This document shows positions 16,722 to 22,665 of a stretch of 22,665 nt of DNA, in pieces; position 1 is the stretch's first letter; each line of letters begins with the position of its first letter. Origin of the DNA: Actinomycetes bacterium (GTDB lineage Bacteria; Actinomycetota; Acidimicrobiia; Acidimicrobiales; RAAP-2); NCBI GenBank assembly GCA_021795095.1, contig JAJYPU010000016.1, forward strand, positions 1 through 22,665, in the 5' to 3' direction. The notes below the pieces were generated by a model. The model had not been told where the DNA came from, did no database searches, and was given only the letters and a program-made list of their open reading frames with translations. Made by a program: the position numbers and the translations under genes.

Positions 16722-18101
16722 TCAGGACTGCGCGACGTAGCCCGAAGGGCACCGTGGCGCGTACGACTGAACGCGACGAACGAGTGACCCGCGCCGACAG
16801 GTGAGCACGGACATCCGCGGTGCGGGTGCGTACCCGACGACGCTGGTCGACGAACCGTAGGCGACGACCCGCACCCCGAATCGCTCCGTCGACGTCAGAC
16901 CGCCAAACCAGCAGCCCGTTGAGTATGTGGTCTCGCGGATCGACGTCGGCGTCGCCTCGCCGCGCATCAGCGTGCAGACATAGTCGATGGCGTTGGACCG
17001 TGCACTCCACGTCGCGAGCAGCGTGGATGCGGTACGCGTGAGCTGAACTGGTCCCGATGACGTTCGCGTGTCAACCAAGTTACCGAGGTCACGTAATGGC
17101 AGTCCCCAGATCTTGGAGTTGAGCCAGTCACCGGCGTACAGCACGCCACCGGACACGTCCAGAGGCTCGATGCACTGGAACGATGGCTCGGCCCGCGTAT
17201 CGGCGATCGGCACCACGCCACCGTTACCCACCGTCGCGGGGGTTCTGCGGGCCATCGTCGCCAGGGTCGCCGTGTGCGTGATGACGCTGATCGCCGGGTG
17301 CGGTGCCGCCAATCCCACGCAGGTGGAGACGTAGAGGTTGTCCCTCGCATCGACCGCCAGACCATTGGCGCTCAATCGCGGTCCCAGATTCGCTATCTCC
17401 ACCGCGCCATGCCCGACTTCGGCGACCGCTCCCGTGTTGGCGAGCGACGCCGCGGAGATCGAGTAGACCGCCCCGCTCAGGCCCGTCACGTCGAGGTTTC
17501 CCGATTGGTCCATCACCAGCGACTCCAGCCGGTCCCCCGGTGACTTGAACACGACGCTCACCTGGAGATCGGCGAGGGACACTCGATAGACCTTGCCCGT
17601 TCGATCATCGGCCACGTAGAGGGAGTGCTGCCCGGGCGACAGCACCATGCCGGTCGCGCTCATCATGGGATTCGACGGAAAGGGCAGCGATCGAAGCGTG
17701 TGCGTCGCGCCCACCCACGTCCAGATCGTGGAGGAGGATCCGGTGTCGAAGTACGTCATACCCGACGTCGACGTGGCGATGCCGGCGATCTGGCGCCCTC
17801 TCGAGACCCGAAAGACCAGACGTTGCGCTGGGCCCGACACCGGCACACCCGCCATCGCCGTGATGAGTTGTGACCGCGTGTAGATATCCAATTGACCGGG
17901 CTGGGAAAAGCCGAGCAGGTTCCCCGCCCGATCGACGCTGAGTCCTAACTGTCGGCCACTCGACGCGACCGTCTGCCACTCGCCGATGGTCGTGGTCACG
18001 TTGCTCGACGATGCCGCACCCGGTCCACCGAGCAGCGTCACGGTCGCCGCGACCGCGACCAGACCGGCGAACGTGCGCGCTGCGGTGACGATTTGCCTCA
18101 T
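16722..18101 (-). CDS. secreted propeller-like protein with Fn3-like end and Cys tail
   Basis: The 459-residue exported protein has unknown role. A Sec signal peptide covers about residues 1-32 (RQIVTAARTFAGLVAVAATVTLLGGPGAASS). Residues from about 45 to 340 carry NHL/SMP-30-like repeats: LGLSVDRAGNLLGFS, GMVLSPGQHSLYVADDRTGKVYRVSLADL, LVMDQSGNLDVTGLSGAVYSIS and NGLAVDARDNLYVSTCVGL. Together they suggest a beta-propeller. A region near 360-430 (PVQLTRTASTLLATWSA, RFGVRVVAYGSST) looks like a fibronectin-III-type domain. The end is a basic tail with two Cys (C435 and C451) in the pattern C-x15-C-P-x-G-Y. Start ATG at 18101 has no clear Shine-Dalgarno; TAACCT lies 9 bases upstream. There are no catalytic residues I can name. 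Confidence 0.75.
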   Translation of the reverse strand: MRQIVTAARTFAGLVAVAATVTLLGGPGAASSSNVTTTIGEWQTVASSGRQLGLSVDRAGNLLGFSQPGQLDIYTRSQLITAMAGVPVSGPAQRLVFRVSRGRQIAGIATSTSGMTYFDTGSSSTIWTWVGATHTLRSLPFPSNPMMSATGMVLSPGQHSLYVADDRTGKVYRVSLADLQVSVVFKSPGDRLESLVMDQSGNLDVTGLSGAVYSISAASLANTGAVAEVGHGAVEIANLGPRLSANGLAVDARDNLYVSTCVGLAAPHPAISVITHTATLATMARRTPATVGNGGVVPIADTRAEPSFQCIEPLDVSGGVLYAGDWLNSKIWGLPLRDLGNLVDTRTSSGPVQLTRTASTLLATWSARSNAIDYVCTLMRGEATPTSIRETTYSTGCWFGGLTSTERFGVRVVAYGSSTSVVGYAPAPRMSVLTCRRGSLVRRVQSYAPRCPSGYVAQS

Positions 18102-18167
18102 CGCCTGGGAAGGTTACCGGACCGATCACTGCCGGCTGTGTTCGGGCACCCGTTCTGGTCGCCGTCT

Positions 18168-18806
18168 CTACTTCGCGTGACGCCCGCGGCTGCTCGACGC
18201 GCCCGCGTTGTACCGGCGAACCGTGCGCACCCTGTGCCAGAACGCCCACGCGAGCGCGAGCACGATCAGCACGATCATCGGGTTCTGCAGGAGGTGAAAG
18301 TCGTGGCTGACCCGAGTCCAGTTCGACCCGGCGGCGTAGCCGAGCACCGTGAGCAACCCGATCCACACCGCCGACCCGATGACCGTGAGGATGGCGAAGG
18401 GGCCGCGCTTCATCTCGGCCACGCCGGCCGGCAGCGAGATCACGGTGCGCACGACCGGCAGCACGCGTCCGATCAGGACTGAGGCCGCGCCGTAGCGGGC
18501 GAACCACCGTTCGGCCGCGTCGAGGTCGCCGTGGGTGAGCAGGATCCACTTGCCCCAGCGGTCCACGATCGCCCGACCGAGCGTGCGACCGATCTCGTAG
18601 GCGATGACCGAGCCGATGAGCGAGCCGATTACCCCGACGACGATGATGCCGAGGATGGAGAACTGGGCGTGGCCGGTCACGGCCGAGGTGGCCAGCGCGC
18701 CGGCGAACCCGAAGGTGACCTCCGAGGGGATCGGGATGAGGGCCGATTCGGCGATGGCGAGGATGAACAGCGCGAAGTAGCCGTAGTGCTGGACGAACGA
18801 GGACAT
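18168..18806 (-). CDS. DedA/VTT-family membrane protein
   Basis: The 212-residue DedA protein belongs to a family linked to proton-dependent transport and undecaprenyl-phosphate or phospholipid recycling. Features are FALFILAIAESALIPIPSEV with the acidic E20 and PIPSE (25-29), a hydrophobic span near 48-70 (ILGIIVVGVIGSLIGSVIAYEIGR), and the amphipathic signature GRVLPVVRTVISLPAG (113-128) with R114, R120 and P126. Two more hydrophobic spans and a basic C-terminus (RRYNAGASSSRGRHAK) follow. The start is ATG at 18806; GAGAAT lies 6 bases before it. An upstream TTG would add six residues and is less likely. It is a single gene between the propeller-like and tyrosine phenol-lyase genes on the same strand. 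Confidence 0.92.
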   Translation of the reverse strand: MSSFVQHYGYFALFILAIAESALIPIPSEVTFGFAGALATSAVTGHAQFSILGIIVVGVIGSLIGSVIAYEIGRTLGRAIVDRWGKWILLTHGDLDAAERWFARYGAASVLIGRVLPVVRTVISLPAGVAEMKRGPFAILTVIGSAVWIGLLTVLGYAAGSNWTRVSHDFHLLQNPMIVLIVLALAWAFWHRVRTVRRYNAGASSSRGRHAK

Positions 18807-18812
18807 CCGAAT

Positions 18813-18818
18813 ATTCTC
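18813..18818 (-). promoter_or_regulatory. candidate leaderless -10 (GAGAAT) for dedA
   Basis: On the minus strand GAGAAT is followed by ATTCGG and then the ATG at 18806. The first base is not T, so the match is weaker than TAnnnT. The spacing equals that of the other leaderless candidates in the window. Confidence 0.35.
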
Positions 18819-18917
18819 GCCCAAAATCGCGCGAAGCCCGATGTTCCTACGAAAATCTTACCTTGGCCAGGGCCCCGACACGAATTCGCCTTCCTGCGGC
18901 CCCGCGCGACACCGCCG

Positions 18918-18933
18918 CGCGTCGCTCGACGCG
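18918..18933. terminator. hairpin downstream of the tyrosine phenol-lyase gene
   Basis: Perfect 7-bp arms CGCGTCG / CGACGCG with CT between lie 42 bases past the tyrosine phenol-lyase stop on the minus strand. There is no T-run. It is plausible as a terminator, but in such GC-rich DNA it could be chance. The remaining sequence in 18825-18974 shows nothing else. Confidence 0.3.
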
Positions 18934-18974
18934 TGTTCGTGGGTTTCGCCGTCGTTCGCTGGCTCGGTCGCGAG

Positions 18975-20420
<1,446 letters not shown>

Positions 20421-20499
20421 TCACTGACGCACTGAACCACTTCACCTGCAGCGTAGGTCGCGCCGGGCTCGCGGTGAAACCCGTGATTTCGCCCAGCGC

Positions 20500-21282
20500 C
20501 TAGCGCTGGTGCACGCTGCAGAAGTACGTCGTTCGCCCGCCGATGGTCTCGATGCGCATCGCGGCGCCGTCGCGCGGACACAGGCCGCCGGGGAACCGCG
20601 ACACCATATGGTCACCCGTGTGGGATCCCCCCCGACGTCCGAGGGTTCGCATCGTCTGGGTGAAGGCCCGGTAGAGCGCCGTGCGCTGGGCGGGGTCGAG
20701 ACGCCCGACGGGGGTACGCGGGTCGACGCCGGCGCGAAAGAGCATCTCGTCGGCGAGCAGGTTGCCGACGCCGGCGATGCGGGACTGGTCGAGGAGGCGA
20801 GCCTTGATCGCGGGCCCCTCGCCACGCGCGCCGAGCGCCACCTCGAAGGCCGGTCGCGAGATCGCGAGGGCGTCCACGCCCAGCTCGTCGAGGTCGGGGT
20901 CGATCTCGACGCGCGCGAGACGCCGCGGATCGTGCACGACGAGCGAGCGGCCGTCCTCGAACTCGAGGCCGGCGCGCACCCAGTCGCTGCGGTATTCGTG
21001 GGGGCCGTAGAAGAGCCCCTCGAGACCGGCCTCGCCGTCGAGCAGCAGCACCCCGGTCATCCCGAAGCGCAGCGCCAGGGTCACCCCGTCGGTCTGCAGC
21101 ACCAGCAGCTTGCCGCGCCGGTCGGTGCCGGTGATCGTCAGACCGGCGACGACGTGCGCCCACGCGCTCGGCGCGCTCAGCTTCTTCGCCGCGTACTCGT
21201 CGGCCCACCCGCGCAAGACGCTCGCGCCCACGACGCGCTCGGCGAGACGTCGGTACGACTCGATCTCCAGCACTTCGGGCAC
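20500..21282 (-). CDS. Fpg/Nei-family DNA glycosylase with altered zinc finger
   Basis: The base-excision repair glycosylase/AP lyase removes oxidised bases. The 260-residue protein begins V(M)-P-E-V, so the catalytic Pro2 and Glu3 follow the initiator. K58 in RRGKLLV is the conserved Lys of the N-terminal domain. The helix-two-turn-helix part reads LLDQSRIAGVGNLLADEMLFRAGVDPRTP. The C-terminal finger is C235-x2-D238 ... C255-x2-H258 with R250 at the turn, instead of four Cys. Choice between Fpg and Nei is not possible here. The start is the GTG at 21282, fixed by the Pro-Glu N-terminus, with TACCCT 6 bases upstream. It is divergent from the F420-type gene across 47 bases. Confidence 0.9.
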   Translation of the reverse strand: MPEVLEIESYRRLAERVVGASVLRGWADEYAAKKLSAPSAWAHVVAGLTITGTDRRGKLLVLQTDGVTLALRFGMTGVLLLDGEAGLEGLFYGPHEYRSDWVRAGLEFEDGRSLVVHDPRRLARVEIDPDLDELGVDALAISRPAFEVALGARGEGPAIKARLLDQSRIAGVGNLLADEMLFRAGVDPRTPVGRLDPAQRTALYRAFTQTMRTLGRRGGSHTGDHMVSRFPGGLCPRDGAAMRIETIGGRTTYFCSVHQR

Positions 21283-21288
21283 CGCGCC

Positions 21289-21323
21289 AGGGTAGCCGGA
21301 TGCAAGGGGCACTTCACTAGCAT
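21289..21323. promoter_or_regulatory. overlapping divergent leaderless promoters of the glycosylase and F420-type genes
   Basis: In a 47-base gap, TACCCT (21294-21289, minus) lies 6 bases before the glycosylase GTG, and TAGCAT (21318-21323, plus) lies 6 bases before the ATG at 21330. Each -35 region would fall on or near the other promoter's -10, so the two promoters should exclude each other. Neither gene has a Shine-Dalgarno. Confidence 0.55.
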
Positions 21324-21329
21324 GATTGG

Positions 21330-22448
21330 ATGGTCGACAAGCCCCAATGGCGAGAACTGTTCAGCGAAGTCGTCACCACGGGGCTGTGCACGGGCTGTGC
21401 GGCCTGCGTGATCGCGTGCCCCCACGACGTGCTCGACTACGACGACCAGGACGGCCACTACAAGCCCTGGCACCTCGACATCGACGGTGGCCGCGAGGAC
21501 TGCACCCACGGCATCAAGGGCTGCACGATGTGCACCCGGGCCTGTCCGCGCTTCCGCTCCTGGGAGGCGGAGATCGACGTCCACCGGGTAGGGCGCGAGC
21601 GCACCGAGGAAGAGGTCTACGGCGTCGGCGACGTCGTGCTCGCCCGGGCACTCGACCCCGAGGTCGCCTCGACCGGTCAGGACGGCGGCGTCGTGTCGGC
21701 GATTCTGCTCTACGCGCTCGAACACGACCTGATCGACGCCGCACTGGTGAGTGCCACCGCCGGTGACGGGTCGTGGCGAGCCGAGCCAGCGGTGGCGCGC
21801 ACCCGCGACGACGTGCTCGCGACCGCGGGCTCGCGATACACCTACAGCGCCAACCTCCTCGCCTACCCCGAGGCCATCGAGGGCGGCGCCGAGCGCATCG
21901 CACTCGTCGGCATGGGCTGCATGGCCTCGGCGCCGGGCGCGATGCAGGTTCGCAAGTCCGGCAAGATGGCCCGTCGGCTGAGCCTCACCATCGGCCTGCT
22001 CTGCTCAAAGACGTTCGATGACCGTATCTTCGAGGAACTCTTCGAGGCGAAGTACGGCCTCAAGCGCGCCGACATCGTCAAGATGAACATCAAGGGCGTC
22101 TTCCAGATCTGGACGCGCGACGGCGTACTGCACGAGGTGCCACTGAAGGAGGCCCACGCCTTCACCCGTGAGGGCTGCGTGCAGTGCCCCGACTTCGCCG
22201 CCGAGCACGCCGACATCTCGGCGGGCGGCATCGGCGCCTTCGGCGACTGGACGTTACTCATCGTGCGCACGGACCTCGGTCGCATGTTGCTCCAGGGCCT
22301 GCTCGATGGGGAGCGCATCGAGGTGCGCCCGGGCGACGACGACCCTGGCGCGGTCGCCCTGTTGCACAAGCTCGCCCAGGTCTCGCGCCGGCGCTGGCCC
22401 GAGACGGCCGACCCGAAGCCCCGACGGATCCCGGTGCGCCCCTCGTGA
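21330..22448 (+). CDS. coenzyme F420 hydrogenase/dehydrogenase beta-subunit family protein
   Basis: The 372-residue iron-sulfur flavoprotein is of the FrhB/FdhB family, members of which transfer electrons between F420 (or a ferredoxin) and a substrate; BciB-type reductases also belong here. Two [4Fe-4S] sites are visible near the N-terminus: C20-x2-C23-x2-C26-x3-C30-P, and C65-x2-C68-x3-C72-P with C58 nearby. The FrhB core follows with STGQDGGVVSAILLYALEH, IALVGMGCMASAPGAMQV, IGLLCSKTFD and the late motif EGCVQCPDFAAEHADISAGGIGAFGDWT. No hydrogenase alpha or gamma genes are nearby, so it is a stand-alone member of unknown substrate. The start ATG at 21330 has TAGCAT 6 bases upstream. It overlaps the next gene by GTGA. 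Confidence 0.88.
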   Translation: MVDKPQWRELFSEVVTTGLCTGCAACVIACPHDVLDYDDQDGHYKPWHLDIDGGREDCTHGIKGCTMCTRACPRFRSWEAEIDVHRVGRERTEEEVYGVGDVVLARALDPEVASTGQDGGVVSAILLYALEHDLIDAALVSATAGDGSWRAEPAVARTRDDVLATAGSRYTYSANLLAYPEAIEGGAERIALVGMGCMASAPGAMQVRKSGKMARRLSLTIGLLCSKTFDDRIFEELFEAKYGLKRADIVKMNIKGVFQIWTRDGVLHEVPLKEAHAFTREGCVQCPDFAAEHADISAGGIGAFGDWTLLIVRTDLGRMLLQGLLDGERIEVRPGDDDPGAVALLHKLAQVSRRRWPETADPKPRRIPVRPS

Positions 22449-22665
22449 CGCGCACCACGTCCACGGTGTTGCTCGTGCGCCACGGTCAGACCCCGACCAC
22501 GGGGTCGGTGCTCCCCGGTCGTGCGCCGGGACTGCACCTGAGCGACCGCGGTCGCGCCCAGGCCGAGCGGGTCGCCACGCGACTCGCCGAACTCGCGTCG
22601 GCGCCCGTCGCCATCTACAGTTCGCCCCTCGAGCGCGCGCGCGAGACCGCCGCGCCGATCGCCCG
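22445..22665 (+). CDS. histidine phosphatase (phosphoglycerate mutase-like), partial
   Basis: The gene is cut off by the window end; 73 codons are visible. VLLVRHGQT at about residues 8-16 is the catalytic RHG signature (phospho-accepting H13). GLHLSDRGRAQAERVATRL and IYSSPLERARETAAPIA are the next conserved blocks of the branch-1 family. The length variation around PTTGSVLPGRAPG suits the actinobacterial MSMEG_4193-like phosphatases. The start GTG overlaps the upstream stop as GTGA, so it is translationally coupled to the F420-type gene. The substrate is unknown. Confidence 0.85.
   Translation, partial: MTRTTSTVLLVRHGQTPTTGSVLPGRAPGLHLSDRGRAQAERVATRLAELASAPVAIYSSPLERARETAAPIA

Overview
The window is about 22.7 kb of very GC-rich DNA, densely packed with mostly single-copy genes. 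The largest gap between genes is about 190 bases. I see no rRNA, tRNA, insertion sequence, phage gene or CRISPR array. The content points to a free-living, aerobic, high-GC actinomycete: mycofactocin genes, an NDMA-dependent alcohol dehydrogenase, a coenzyme-F420-type iron-sulfur oxidoreductase, an actinobacterial aconitase and many GTG starts. Acidimicrobiia or a relative is my best guess. It rests on overall gene content and on a Cys-containing C-terminal tail in one secreted protein, not on a marker gene.

Layout. Positions 1-4240 hold a compact mycofactocin locus. The precursor mftA, chaperone mftB and radical SAM maturase mftC run on the minus strand. The glycosyltransferase mftF runs divergently on the plus strand, and the alcohol dehydrogenase that probably uses the cofactor converges on mftF with overlapping stop codons. 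mftD and mftE are not here. The first 127 bases look like the 3' end of a solute-binding protein gene interrupted by TAG. Next come argS (minus) and acnA (plus) as a divergent pair, a 24-bp perfect palindrome, and two small genes. A minus-strand run follows: SulP transporter, isochorismatase-like hydrolase and PsiE-family membrane protein. Beyond it lie a secreted DUF5666-like repeat protein, a PIG-L deacetylase translationally coupled to a DEAD-box RNA helicase, and a divergent bacterioferritin-comigratory peroxiredoxin. The last part holds a secreted propeller-like protein, a DedA membrane protein, a tyrosine phenol-lyase, an Fpg/Nei DNA glycosylase, and an F420 hydrogenase beta-type protein coupled to a histidine phosphatase cut by the window end.

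How the genes work together. Mycofactocin is a redox cofactor made from the C-terminal Val-Tyr of MftA. MftB presents the peptide, MftC modifies it, MftF glycosylates the product, and NDMA-dependent dehydrogenases with tightly bound NAD are its known clients. The remaining genes are mainly housekeeping, transport, repair and envelope functions.

The most striking pattern that gene calling alone does not explain is in the starts. At least six genes have a TAnnnT hexamer 6-7 bases before an ATG or GTG, and four or five more have a weaker hexamer at the same spacing. This is the expected layout for leaderless mRNAs. By contrast mftA, the alcohol dehydrogenase, the DUF5666-like gene, the peroxiredoxin and the tyrosine phenol-lyase have good Shine-Dalgarno sequences. 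Several perfect inverted repeats sit on these start regions and are reported separately.
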